From contig CM034144.1 in assembly GCA_019914995.1 (NCBI GenBank), positions 196,001 through 260,000 of the forward strand: a stretch of 64,000 nt of DNA. The letters run 5' to 3'. Numbering within the stretch: the stretch's first letter is position 1; each line of letters starts with the position of its first letter. Below, one piece after another: positions 12,450 to 25,582 of this stretch. Below the pieces are notes generated by a model, which searched no databases, was not told where the DNA came from, and worked only from the letters and a program-made list of their open reading frames with translations. Both the position numbers and the translations under genes were made by a program. The DNA is from Acanthochlamys bracteata. Lineage: Eukaryota; Streptophyta; Magnoliopsida; Pandanales; Velloziaceae.

Positions 12450-15400
12450 ATGGGGGAATCGAGTACGGTACACTCGGCGATGGTGACCTATACGTCGATG
12501 ATCTCTTTACTCGCTCTGTGCCCGCCGTTCGTGATTCTGCTGTGAGTCGAAATGATTCATATGTCAAATTATTTTTGGTTTTATTTTGACTTTCTAGTTG
12601 CATTTATGGGTATATCTTAGCTTTGATTTATGGAATCTGAGTGGGTTCGAGATTCTTACGAGTTTTTATTTGATTGATCACACCGTTTCCGGAAATTTTC
12701 CCCTAAATGTTTGTCATTACATTATTGTGATTTATTACTTGTTTAAATATCTTCCAGCCCTTCCTTGAATTTGTTTTTGGATTTTGTCATAGCTTACTTG
12801 AAATGTCTATTGTAGGAGATATATTTTTGAAGTTATATTGATTGACCGCACCAATTTTTACTGTAACTTTATTTGTGATAGTTTATTTATATTTAATTCT
12901 GCCAGCGGTAGTAGTATAGTTTCCGTTGTGATTTTCCCCAATTTTTTTGGATTTTTTTAATTTAATCTGGGCATAGATATACATTTAGGCTAATTGACTT
13001 AATTGTGGGATCTAAACGTTTTTTAATGTAACTTGCAGATGGTATACGATGGTTCATGCAGATGGTTCAGTACTGCAAACTTTTGATTATTTGAGGCAGA
13101 ATGGGGTGCAGGGCCTGAAAGAGATTTGGCCAGCGCCTTCTCCAACTGCATGGAAGATCATTGCTTGTTTCGGAGCTTTTGAAGCTTTTCTTCAGCTTGT
13201 GTTACCGGGGAAGAGGGTGGAAGGACCAGTGTCTCCCACAGACAATACACCTATTTATAAGGTCTGGCTTTTGTAAGGCTACTTCATGTCTTTTATTCTC
13301 TAACTGTATTCAAAATAGTTGTTTATGTAGAGTGTCGGACTGAAAATTGATGTATAATGGCCTTATTGAGGTGTTTATGTAATGATGATCAGAACAGTGG
13401 CTCTTGCTTTTGCTGCTAACCACAAATGAAATTAGGGACACACACTCAAAAAATGCGTGATCCAGTACCATTATTAGGACTTTAGGAGCAACATGCTATG
13501 CGTATTACCTGAATGGTAGGAAAATTTTCAGACTATCATGTTTCATCTTTGTTAACTATATGCTCATTTTTCTTTCTTACAGGCAAATGGTTTACAAGCA
13601 TATGTTGTAACGTTGATGACGTATATTGGCCTTTGGTGGTGAGTACCTTCAGCCTTTCAACTTATAACAAAATTGGCTCACTGGACGACCAACTTCTTTA
13701 GCTCTTCAATTGCATGCGTGTGTAATGTACATACTTTTCGATGTCTGTATTGAGGCCTAATGTCGCATTATTGTGCTTAATCCAACCAGGTTTGGAATCT
13801 TTGACCCTGCAATTGTATATGACCATTTGGGGGAAATTTATTCCACACTTATCCTTGGGAGCTTCCTCTTCTGTATCTGCTTGTACATAAAAGTGCGTTT
13901 TGAGTTCCAAATTTCAAAGATCTGTCTTCAACTGCTCCAGCCATGTTGTGTATATATCAATTGTGATGCATCTTTTCCTTTGTTTCCTTTTGCAGGGTCA
14001 CTTGGCTCCATCATCTGCTGATTCTGGATCATCAGGGAATGCGATAATTGACTTTTACTGGGTAAGCATCCAAAAGTTAATAATTCAGTACACTTTAAAC
14101 TCTCGAACAGCTTCACGGAGACCACTATTTTATGCTGTTTATAACAGGACATACTCGTCTTAATATAACATACTGTCACATTTAGGATAGTGTCACTTAA
14201 CAAACTTTGATGAGCTTTCAAACTTCTATGACTTCAATATAGCTAGAAATGGTTCAATCAAGAAACATTACAAAATTATCCATGACTGGATGGCTAAGCA
14301 ACATGGAATCCATAGATGAAGAAGCATGAAGTGAGATAAAGGAGTGAAAAGAAATGATAAAAATGTTTTCAGGATGTAGGGAAACTTTAACAGGCTTAAA
14401 GTTGATATTTGTATATTTTCATTTGCGGTGATGTATATCTGGTGTCATTGACTCATTATACATGCAGGGAATGGAGTTATATCCTCGTATTGGGAAAGAC
14501 TTTGACATTAAGGTTTTCACAAACTGCCGGTTTGGTATGATGTCTTGGGCTGTTCTAGCAGTGACCTATTGCATTAAGCAGGTTGATGCTGCCCCTCATT
14601 TCTTGCATTTATGCCATAAAAAGTTTGTTTTTGTGTTTAGTTACTTTCTTGTGTAAGAGTACCTATATTTTGCTGTTATCCACCTAGATAGTTGTACTTG
14701 TCTGCCAGGCAACATTTTATCCCAAGTATGTTTATTTCTGATTCAAAACTCCTATAATGTGAATGTGGTCTATGTAATTCTTCGAGTAAGCTCATAAACA
14801 GTAACTTGAGAGAACGGCAAACTGGAATTATTTGATATAATATCCCCTTGGTGAAAATCATAAATAGGTGGTGGCTTCATATGATTATAAGACTCAACAG
14901 CTCAATTTCAAGGGTAATGTGTGGTGATACTCTCTGAAAATTTGGCTTATTCCACTCTCAATCTGTTTTAGAATGAGATTGACTGTCTAGTTTGAGAGAG
15001 TTTGAATGATGTTGTAGGCTTTTAGCCATCTGATCATTTCAGGAAATTTAACGCTTGGGTTGTATACACCTGGGGAAACTATTAAACAGACTCTTCTGCT
15101 ATTGATAAACATTATATTCCAAAGAAAATTGGATCAAGGTGATTGTTAATGCATCTCATCAGCATTAATTATAAGTTATTTTCTTATCCGTTCATCTTAT
15201 GTACTTCTCAATATTTTGCTGCAAATATAACAGTCCCAATCTGTCACATTATTTAAAACTTCTAATATTTCATTTATACATAGTTATTACTTGATCAATG
15301 GCCATCTAATATCTTACAGTCTTCTCATGTTGCAGTATGAGATGAATGGTAAAGTATCAGACTCCATGCTTGTGAATACCATGCTTATGCTGGTTTACAT

Positions 15401-17001
15401 CACTAAGTTCTTTTGGTGGGAGTCTGGATATTGGTGCACTATGGATATTGCCCATGATAGAGGTGGGCTACTCTTCTACCTTCATGCTTGAAGCTTTGTT
15501 ATCCTTTTTGATGCATCTATCTCTTGCAGTTAAATAAAATCCATGGATTTTTCGTCAGAATACATGGCTATTGATTGTTCGGTAGGTTGGAATATTTGCT
15601 GCAACATTAGGCTGAAACTCTTACTATTCTGCCCTCATTCTCCTGCCTATCAGGACTGTGAGAATTGATAGTTCTTAGTTAGTGATATGTTGATAATTAA
15701 CTTTTACTCTTCCTTACATTTTTGAAATTTTCTTTGCCCATTCTCATATTCTCAAGTAGTTTTTTTGCAAAATTTGTCTTTCCAGTACTTAGTTGTTTCA
15801 TCTTTTGCTTTGTTCATTTTTTTGGTTGCTAATGTCTGGGAACTTGTTTTCATCAGCTGGATTTTACATCTGCTGGGGCTGCTTGGTATGGGTCCCGTCG
15901 ATTTATACATCTCCTGGAATGTATCTTGTCAACCATCCTGTGAATTTGGGCACCCAGGTTAATAAAAATGGCATATTAAGTGAATAAAAAATAAAGGTCT
16001 TGAAATATAGTTGACTCCGTTGGATGCTTGTGACTGGCAGCTTGCACTTTCTATTCTTGCGGCTGGACTTGTTTGCATATACATAAATTATGACTGTGAC
16101 AGACAACGTCAAGAGTTTCGCAGAACCAACGGAAAATCTAAAATCTGGGGAAAAGCTCCTTCAAAGGTTTTAATCTTCCATCTTTTTTGTTTTCAGATTG
16201 GAATTTTACTTAAAATCATCCACTGTTATCTTAATTTCTAACCTCATATTTGGTCCAGATTGTTGCTTCCTACCGAACAACCAAAGGAGAAACTAAAACC
16301 AGCTTGCTTCTGACTTCCGGATGGTAGGTTTATCAATTATACAAATAGCTGGTAACCTACTAAATCATATGTTATAATTATGAGGTTTAAATGAAAGCAA
16401 TTGCAGTTGAATGCAATTGCGGTTGATCTATTAGAAGATTGCTGACTTGAGGAGTGACAGCATTTTTTATTTGTTGGTAGGTGGGGGATAGCTCGACACT
16501 TTCATTACGTACCAGAAATATTGTCAGCATTTTTTTGGACTGTCCCGGCTCTTTTTAATCATGTAAGAACATTTGAAATATTGAATTGCTAGTCTACTTT
16601 AATTACAGTGCTAATCATTCTGTATTTTGAAATGTTTCAGTTCCTGCCTTATTTCTATGTGATATTTTTGACTATTCTCCTACTTGACCGCGCAAAAAGG
16701 GATGATGATCGCTGCTCATCCAAGTAAGTGAACTTTCACAGTTTGCAGATAGCACTGTGTCTTTGAATGTGTACATGCATATTTTCTTTACCATCTGTAT
16801 TACTAGCATACAGCAGAGCAGTTAGTCTTCAGTTCTGTCAATTTTATGTTGGTTATAAATAAACGATGACAACTCTCCGGAAAACTGCTAAGTTAGTAAT
16901 TGCGTAATTGATTTGCCTCATCTACTTGATGCAGGTATGGTAAATACTGGAAGATGTATTGCAACAAGGTCCCGTACAGGGTCATTCCTGGGATATACTA
17001 A
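12450..17001 (+). CDS. DWF5: 7-dehydrocholesterol reductase / sterol delta-7 reductase
   Basis: Thirteen exons join in phase to 434 residues: 12450-12541, 13039-13261, 13583-13638, 13790-13892, 13996-14061, 14468-14581, 15336-15462, 15857-15957, 16041-16166, 16259-16323, 16481-16562, 16641-16723 and 16935-17001. The enzyme reduces the C7-C8 double bond of sterol intermediates with NADPH in the ER membrane, a step towards campesterol and brassinosteroids. The protein is polytopic. Clear landmarks are the N-terminal hydrophobic LLALCPPFVILLWYTMVH, MELYPRIG, KVFTNCRFGMMSW, FFWWESGYWCTMDIAHDR, YDCDRQRQEFRRTNGK, LLTSGWWGIARHFHYVPEI and the C-terminal DRAKRDDDRCSSKYGKYW and VIPGIY, which together form the sterol reductase family signature. 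Length agrees with plant DWF5 (about 430). It is convergent with the Rab-GAP gene downstream. I see no damage to the ORF. Confidence 0.97.
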
Positions 17002-17898
17002 GTGGATCTGGTAGGTTGTTTTTGCACGAGTCGTGACAGCCACAGCCACCGATTTTCCGCAACCCCTTGCTGTTTGTAACATGCTAGTAGATGTTCATGT
17101 ATAATTATATTAATGAAAGAGCATGTAAATCCGGTCATCGACCTGTTTATTGTAACATTGTAACAATCTTTAATGGGGCAACTTAAAATAAAAACTCCAT
17201 GCCCCCTGGCTTTGGACGGTGGTATTCTTTCTTGCGAATGGAATTGTGTCATAATGAATCGTATTTAGTGCCTTCTGGTTCCTGCAACGTAGCGATGTTC
17301 TGAACTGGATCAGGTTGCCAGGTTGGATGCACTTTTTTGAATCTATTGGCCTGTAGAGAGCATTGAAAAGAAGCATTCAAATGGAATTTGACCAATCTTC
17401 TTTAATTTTGACAAGACTTGCAGTTGCTAGCGAAGACTTGCAGTTGCTGTCGAAGATTCATTCTATCAATACAGCAGCAACAAACATAACTTCAGTTGAT
17501 TCAGTTAGACTAGCAGTAAACTCTATCCCTCTTCCATATTTTACAACATGCACACTTAAAATGGAAAAAAAGATATGGAGATCCAGAAGGCTATATCATT
17601 ATTCCGAAATATTTGGAGTAGCAGTTCAAACACAAAAAGCAGCTTAATCATGCTGCAAACTGAACGAACCTACTGTATGTATGTATATTCACAAGTAGGA
17701 TGGAAAAATTCGCAGAAAAAAGAACCCGAGCCAGATATAGCTTCAAGAATAACCTCTCTCCCTTCTGCTGACCTCACTAAATATTTACATTTAACTAAAA
17801 TATGGAATTGAATCGGATTCGGCAAGCTTTTAGCAATCTACCAGATTATCAAAGAATAATTAATTCAGAAATCTGCTTGCGTAAATGTGTTGCTGGTC
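17002..17898. other. shared 3' region between convergent DWF5 and TBC genes
   Basis: This holds the DWF5 3' UTR (to about 17200, where an AT-rich end suggests polyadenylation) and the 3' UTR of the - strand TBC gene. The 94- and 78-codon ORFs here match no family and are treated as chance. Confidence 0.5.
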
Positions 17899-20800
17899 TC
17901 ACATTTCAGACAAAATATTGCTAATCTTCCGAAGCTCCTTTAAAGCAGTCACTGCTGTTGCCTGCCCTTTGGTCCCGAGGATGTTGTCAAGGGAGCCAGT
18001 TTGGCTCCAGTCCTGTTGGAAGACTGACTCGATAACCTGCACGAAACCAAAATATATTTGTTACAAGGAACTGACGAATCCATGGATAAAGTTGTCTAAT
18101 GTCAAATTGAAAGAGACACTGATGCCAGTTTTCTCTAAGATGTCAAGAAATGAGTTACCTGAATATTGTCAAGCATAGATTGGCCAAGATTCTTTAACGT
18201 TCCCACTACTTTCCTGTCTGCCACTTCAGGCTTCCCATTAACTGCAGAAGAATCAAAACTGCTTGATGTATACTTTTTAGTATCTGCAGCCATAGAAACT
18301 TTAGATGAGCTTGCTTCGCCAGAACCTCTACTTAATTTCCAAAGCCATTGGAACAACGGCTTTCGCTCCTTGATAGCTGCCTTCTCAAGCTCCTCTGTGT
18401 TCATCCCAGGCTTATTAGTTGTTGTGGTTTCTTTTGAAGTTGAGGATTCAGGATTTTCTGATATGTTGCTGCTGGTGCCAGAATCCTCCGTGCAATCTAT
18501 TTCATTGTCGTTGTCATTATCAGCTAGAGATGCATTCAAAGTGATGCTGCTTTTCTCGGAATCGTTCTCACTGCCATTTTCCATGCTTTGAGGAATAGTG
18601 GCCGAGGACAATGTGGAATTGTCACAACTAGCACAAGCTGTCCCAGTAACATCAGAAATCCTCCCCATAACATTCTTGTCAGCTTCCTGAGCTCGATGCT
18701 TCTCTCCATCTACACTTAATGAGACAGCTTTATCATCCAATATACTAATAGTAGAACTTGTATCCTGTCCCAAGTTATTGGCCTCAGCGCGAGTCAAATC
18801 ATTTAATAGACTGCGTCTTATTGGAGGGCAGCCACCTGTGCTTCCATGTAAAGCATTCACCGGTGAAGGGTCTGATTCAGTCCTAGACAAATTGAAACTA
18901 TCTCCTAATGGTCTTTTCAAAATTTTGCATGATGCTAGCCTGCTATCATTTTCCTTCTTCTCTGCTTCTCCACTATTAAGCATTCTCCATTTCTCCTCCC
19001 AGTAACTCTCATTGGATTTGGTCAGTGGTGTCTGAGGGCAAACAGAAGCAGGAGGCAGACTATAGACTCGCTGTACTGCCGATTTGTTCTTGTAGGAATC
19101 TTCATGAACTTCTGAAGAAGAAACGTTTGACTTCAGAGCAATATCCTGCAATGACCTGGCCTTCTCTATCAGCTTCTTTACATTTACATTTTCTGGAAAA
19201 TTCAAAAGCCTTTGAAGGCAGATAGTTGTATGCTCAGTGGCTAACAGCGATGACCTCAGGTAGAGAAGTATGGAAACAGCTATTCCAGCAATAAATGCCC
19301 CTCGGGAAGAGCATAAGACCCTAAAGCTGTAGTCCATATTATCTTCTACCACGTTTCCATTAGGAGAGGCAAATATTTCATCCCAAATCACTAAAAGATC
19401 CTTGAGTGAAAATTCACGTCCAAATAGAACACGTAGCCATCTAAGAGCAAAATATTGAGGCTCAACAGAGATCTCTACCAGATGACTGTGGAGTGATGGA
19501 TCTACAACGGAAAGCAGGTGATAAAGTGATGACGAGGCCTCAAGAACAGGAGATAGGCCTGAGCTGGATCCATATGCAGGAGATGGAGAAAAGAAATCTG
19601 CCATAGCTACAACACCACGGGTGCCATTCATTAAATTTTCAAATAAGCAATATGCATCATGCTCCATAAACCTCTCAGATAAGACAATACCCAACTCCCC
19701 TTCAGCTCCATAGGCATCAGTCAGCAAGAATATGTATCTTGTCTCAGGGTCAAGATCATCTAAGCTATTAAACTTGGCTGCATTTTGATCGGAATTACTA
19801 TTCTCATCTGTTCCTGTTGCCCAATTTTTTGCCTTTGTAAATCTGTAATTAGACACCAAATCACTGTCTGGATATAACAATTTATCAAAGTCATCATTGA
19901 AGTAGTCTTCGTAGAGGCTTCGCACTTCGGAGAGGTGCTGAATATCGATGTGGAGGACATATAATAACGGAGCCAACAATTCATGCATTCCTGCAAGGGC
20001 ATAGTGATACCTTTGTTATCAGAAGGTTTGTCTAAATTATTGAAGGAAGGACTGGTAATGAACTATTATCTAATTCAAACAAACTTCATGAGCCAATAGA
20101 CAATTTTCATTTTAGAATAATTAAAACAGTCTAACTACATGAGAATATGCAAAGCTAAAGAAAATATGGTTAACTACAGAGATTGCATGATGGCATAACC
20201 TATTATTGCTCCAATAGCAATATTTCTTGTCCTCATTAACTTCTATACAGGTCCATTAGATCATTTTGAAGATAGGAGTAATGCCTTTGTCAAGAGTATT
20301 AAAGAAAGCGAATCAGACTTGCCTTGCCTATAGCCATACTCCGGGTGCCTCAGACACCATAGCAATAATATTCTTCTTAACATTGCCTGGCAAGCAGGTG
20401 TCTGAAAATAAGTACCATGTTCTGGATACAATCGAGATAAATCCTTATCAAGCATCCGCTCCAGCTCTGCATTTTGGAAAAAGCGACCCCATGTACTTTC
20501 TGAAAGAAAAGCAAAAGCATAAGAACTTGGACTATAAACATATAAAAACACAAACAGCTTCTTTCAACTAAAAATTACCGAACCTTTTAAAACATAAATT
20601 AAGATGCGTATATTGTGCATGCGTGACAACATTGAAATCAAACACAAGGGTTATGTTCTAAATTATATACCTAGCATCACTAGTCAAAACATAATTCAAG
20701 AAGAAGTAGTTAGATATACCTGGATTCTGTGAGAGAGGGTTATCCACCACAAGGTTCGGAGATCCACTTCCATCCTTAGGAAGGTGTGGGTCTACCAAAA

Positions 20801-21463
20801 GACGGCGCCTCAGACTAGCATACCTGCAAATCAATAAGAAATGAGAACGTATTATCACAAGCATCAACTTCCTCCAGCAAACACATATAAAGTAAACATA
20901 TGTATCCATGAATCTAAAATCATAAAATCCATGTAGGCCCTGAATGCATGAACTACCCAAATGGTCTTATGATCTAAAGGCTTATAGCTTCAGAATCCTT
21001 AATCATAGTAACTTTGCTAATCTAACCAGATTCTTCTTATTGATAAACGGAAAATAACCGTTCGAAATTTATCTCAGCTTAGAGATTGCTTAGATCAAGA
21101 TTGATGGAGCACATCTTAGCTGCACAGAGGTCAACATACCTTCCAACGTTTTCAATCATTCATAAGAGCAAATAGAAAAGAGGATAAAGCTAACCACCAT
21201 TCAGAATAAAATCCAATCCGTCAAAATTCATAGCTACAAATAATTACTTTTTCCTTGAACGATTTATAGATGACCAAATCAAACACAGAATCAACAGCAA
21301 CCCCATAAGGATGGGAAAACAGAAAAGAAAAATCTTCAAAGTCTTACCTTCTCCGGGTGTCCGCAGTCACACGCCGGAGATCATCAATTGATGCACAAGA
21401 AGGTAATATTCCAAGATCAATTCTCCATCTGACTCCACGGAGATTAGCAAATCTGGACTCCAT
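17899..21463 (-). CDS. TBC domain Rab GTPase-activating protein (Gyp1p superfamily)
   Basis: Five - strand exons join in phase to 788 residues: 21348-21463, 20720-20823, 20323-20499, 18159-19990 and 17899-18036. The TBC domain accelerates GTP hydrolysis on Rab proteins in vesicle traffic. Its two catalytic motifs are visible: the LxxDxxR arginine finger (LDKDLSR, Arg96) and YRQG with the glutamine finger Gln132. The motif stretch GRFFQNAELERMLDKDLSRL and the following PEHGTYF, CLRHPEYGYRQGMHELLAPL fit plant TBC1D5-like proteins. After the TBC domain (to about residue 330) a long Ser/Asp/Glu-rich, probably disordered region follows, then a conserved C-terminal helix around GTLKNLGQSMLDNIQ and ALKELRKIS. 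The third intron starts with GC instead of GT (donor at 20322-20321, context AAG/GCAAGT); a GT alternative nearby would cause an early stop. The Rab partner is unknown. Confidence 0.93.
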
Positions 21464-23579
21464 AATCCCAACAACAATAGAGAAATTGCAATAAAATGGT
21501 TGAAATTATCAAAAGCTGTTCAAGAAACAGCAATTTTCAACAGAAACTTGCCATCTTGGTGAAGATAATAGGGGGGCAACGGGAAGTAAGAAACATAACA
21601 GAAGAACAGCAATTTTGTCAACAGAAAATTGTCATCTTGGTGAATATTAACAGGGGCAGAGGATGACAAAAAGAAAATAAAAAATTTTACAAAATCTTCG
21701 CTGGGATGAATACCAAGACAACTGTCGAAGATGGAATTCGGGCGAAGATTTTGAGGAAAGAAACTAACTTGAGATTCTTGAAATCTTGTTCTACAAAAAG
21801 AAAGAAATGGAGGGAAACAAAACTATATATAATAGATGAACAAGAAAATAATAATCTTTTCAGAAAAAAAAATCCATCTTGTGGAGGAGAAGAAGAAAAT
21901 GAAGGGTAAAATAATAACAAAATCTTGAAGATAAATTTCAAGAGAAAGAAAAATCAATGTTGTATCAATTCCTGTGGTGAGGAAAAAATGTGAAGAAACA
22001 ACAAAGCGAAGAAGAATGGTTGTCAAGAGCTGGGTGGTGTCTTTTTCTTGGAAGAACAAGTTTTTGTTTTTTGTTTTCTTTTTTGAGTTTAAATAAAGAA
22101 AGATGACAATTTCATTTTTATTATTTATTTTTTTTTCTATCTATATATATTTTTTGTCTTTCTTGTAGTTTTATTTCATTTAATTTATATAAATTATAAT
22201 TAATTAGTAGGAGTGGGAGTTTTATTGCTGTACACTACTACACTTCGTTGTGGGACCCAAAATGAGATAAGCACTTGCTTAAAAAACTAAGGGCTTATTT
22301 ATATATATCAAAGTTTCTATTTGTTTTAGTAAAAAAAAAACATGCAAACGTTTAACAAGTAAATTGAATCACGCAACGATCTTTTAAACTGGTATCGAAT
22401 TTGGAATATTCAATTCTTCAAACACTGAATCAAGCATTTGCAACAACAATATTTAGGTGTTTTTAGCTCCTAAATAATTTGAAAATTTATTAAATATTTG
22501 AAAGTATCGTAATATTTATAAATTTAATAAAATATAAAATATTATTAAAAAATTTATTTAAAAATATGAAATAAAAAATAGATGAAAAACATTCTCCGAT
22601 ATCATCTAAGTGAAGACAAAAATGTTTATATTTATGTGAATTGATAGAAACTTATCACCAACAAGTTGTATTCATTAGCATCTCTATAAAAGAATAATTC
22701 TACGCGCTATAAACATTTTTCTGTATTTAATTTTTCTTTAAACATTATTTAAACAGAACGAGATAAGATAATAATATTAGGGTACCACATGTCGGTTGAA
22801 TAATCAATCCATCATTCTTATTTTTAAATAAAATTCTCGATTGTAACGTATGTAATAACTTATAAAATAGAAAAATCGACAATTACATCATTCTTATTTT
22901 TATATATTGAGTAAGCTTTCGTGTTAAGCAATTAAAATGTGAACCCAAAATTCTGATATTAAAGTTGACCTCAGCAAAACAATAACTCCATTGAACCTCT
23001 AATTAAGATCAGTTCGAATTAAAATATGAAAAATTCGATGAATTTTATTGGAAGACAAAATAGCCAAATGAATTAAATTCGTATTATATCATAGTTCAAA
23101 TTTAGATAAATACGTTTAAATGTTTTTTTGCAACTTTTTTAAATGTTTCGTTGTCAAATACTTATTAACAAAATTAATAATATTTATTATAGATTTCTCA
23201 ATGAATATTTTTGTTTGTCTTAGGAGATTTTTTTAGAAAATGTTTATTTTAAAAAAAGATATTTCTGAATACTTCCACCACCACCACCGTCTACCACAAT
23301 GTTTTTGGTGGAGGGGGATAAATGGTCGGACCGTCCTCCACTTATATTAATCACCTGTAATCATATTCAAAAACCCAACTCCTCCATTTATTTTGCTGTT
23401 TATAATTTTGTTCAATTAACTTCAGCTTCTAAATGCAATTCATCTTATCAATCAGCATCATTCAAACAACCTATGAAAGCGACAATGGGTTACGACATAA
23501 ACCACCTACTTTGTTTAAGACTTCAAAGTCGGCCGGACGGTGCTTCACAACGCAAAACTGACCGACCATGACAATTTTT
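21464..23579. other. TBC gene 5' leader and AT-rich intergenic region
   Basis: About 21464-22080 is the likely promoter-proximal leader of the - strand TBC gene, rich in purines on the + strand. About 22090-23260 is AT-rich with blocks like the dispersed repeat (for example near 22480-22580). A 90-codon ORF at 23299-23571 has no recognisable similarity. Confidence 0.4.
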
Positions 23580-25336
23580 CTTTTCAAAAGTTCCCCTTCA
23601 GCTCAAAGACATCCGATACCATCCAAATGCACAATTCTGCAAGGCACATTGTCTCATGTCCAATAATACTTGGATCACTCCAACGAAGAGTTTCACATTC
23701 TCTGTAAAAAATACATTCAAACTGATGATCCTACTCGGATGCCTAAACGACTAACAAGATATGTAGGGGAAAACGATTGAACCAGTTCTCAAGGATACAA
23801 TAAGTTCATCAGTAATAGATCAAAACTTGGGCCGACTCTAAATTCATACATAATATGGATACATATGATAATATGTGGACGCTCTACAATCTCCTCTTCA
23901 TATTGCTATTAGCTCCGGTATTTCGAGAAGCCTGTCTGCAAGGGAATAGTGAAATGGTGCAATTATAGGAACATAAATATCACAAGCAAAAAGATCGGTA
24001 AAGATAACAAAACAAACTATGATTACAGAGGTGCTTCAGGCAAAGATATTGATATCATTCTATTACCTTTGATTAAAAGCATCCCTCCATCTTCAATTAG
24101 AGGGAGAAAACAACTAGGGAACTACTACCCTTACCAGGCATAGAGATGTTGTATACTGAAAAATCTCCACAAGCCATAGTTTGACAGAAATAAACATTTT
24201 GAGCACAGCGGACTCAAAAACATTAAGGTTAGAACAAGATGGCTCGGCTAGAGGAGGTACTGAATTAGTAAAGCTGGGCATGGATCTAATCTATCAGTTT
24301 TTCAACCTACACATTTGCACATTAAAAGGAACATACAAAAGTAATACATTGAAATGCAAGCGAATTTGACCAACCTACTTTCAACATTTACCACCTACAT
24401 ATGTAGCAGAAACCTCCATAAACAATGCCACAAAACTCAGCAAGATCACAACTACACACAAAATAAGTCAAATCAAAATATGTTCTTCAATATAAAATAA
24501 GAAGATCCCCCTAGGAGGCATTATGTTGTAACTCTAACAGGAACCAAAGTGAACATAGCGGAGCAATCATCCTGAATGTAAGAAGCAGTTACCTTTCCTT
24601 AGACGAGCAAAAAGCAGGAGAGTGTTCATGTTAGATCGTTATCTACTCGATTGTCTTGATAATCAGGATGATTTCAAATTAAAATCTTATTTCTCTTGAC
24701 CTTGACTACGCACAGATGACTTCGATATTTACAACTTCTATTCAAAATTTGTACTTTAACCTTGACTACAACTTTTCCACAGTGCACCAACACAAACCAT
24801 AATAGCCCTTTAAATCAAACCAAATGATGCTATTCAGTTCTACAAATAGAAACTTTTAGGTAGGCATTGCATATACCTGCATCCAAACAATTACATTTTT
24901 ATGCGGCTCATGCAGTAGAAAGATTTTAACTGCATGACAATTCTGTCTGATGCAAAACTCCAAGTCAAATTATTTTCCATTAACTCGCGTCTTACTCGTA
25001 AATAAAATCCACCGGATCACCTAAGAAACTGATACCATAGTACCAATTACTTCCCCATCCTAACCTGACAGGCGAAAATACTAGTTGAAGCAATTAATTT
25101 TCAAACCAATGATGGCCCATATAATCTCTTGACATAATAAACAAGAGTTGCTTAGAGTAAGTTCTTAGTATTCCAAACAAAATACAACATTTACTATGAA
25201 GATATTTTAAGAGTAATATCCTAGCCTCCAATTACTTTGAGCATACTGCCAAAAACTTCAAAAGAAATTCATAATATTCCTAACATAAAACAATATTTTA
25301 CTAGAACACAAATTCTTCAAAGAAATATCCAGACCT
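23580..25336 (-). other. possible 3' UTR exon and 3' UTR intron of DPH3
   Basis: The DPH3 stop codon is followed directly by AAG/GTCTGG on the - strand, a fair donor (gt at about 25333-25334). A good acceptor, cccttgcag, ends at 23936, so a 3' UTR exon could start at 23935. The intervening sequence is less AT-rich than neighbouring spacers but contains no coding exon. This structure is inferred from splice-site shape alone. Confidence 0.3.
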
Positions 25337-25582
25337 TCAAGCGACAGCTGAAATCAGCTTGGGCTTGCTGTTGTTGTCGTTCTTGCTATTGATGAAATCT
25401 TCCATATTATAGACAACAGTGATGAACAACGAGCACGAAGGGCAACGAGCTATCTCTTCACCGATGCGTAGATCTTCGAGAGTGATCTGAAACAGATCCC
25501 CGCAAGGGCAAGGATACGTGTACGCCTTCAACTCTTCGTTCCACTCCATGTCTTCAATCTCTACTTCGTCGTACGCCGACAT
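25337..25582 (-). CDS. DPH3: diphthamide biosynthesis protein 3 (CSL zinc finger)
   Basis: A single-exon ORF of 81 residues, the normal length. DPH3 (KTI11) is the small electron carrier that supplies the Dph1-Dph2 radical enzyme in diphthamide synthesis on elongation factor 2, and it also supports Elongator-dependent tRNA modification. The metal site is complete: Cys25 and Cys27 in YPCPCGD, and Cys47 and Cys50 in CPSC. The acidic N-terminus with VEIEDMEW and the central FQITLEDL are characteristic of the family. The start is the only ATG that gives the conserved MSAYDEVEIEDM opening. The gene is divergent from the RING-CH gene, whose leader begins a few hundred bases away. Confidence 0.97.
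   Translation of the reverse strand: MSAYDEVEIEDMEWNEELKAYTYPCPCGDLFQITLEDLRIGEEIARCPSCSLFITVVYNMEDFINSKNDNNSKPKLISAVA

Noticed and set aside
18166..18591. 141-codon + strand ORF opposite the TBC gene
   Set aside because: Shadow of the large coding exon; no similarity and no splice or start support.
23299..23571. 90-codon ORF in the TBC-DPH3 gap
   Set aside because: No family similarity and no codon or splice support.
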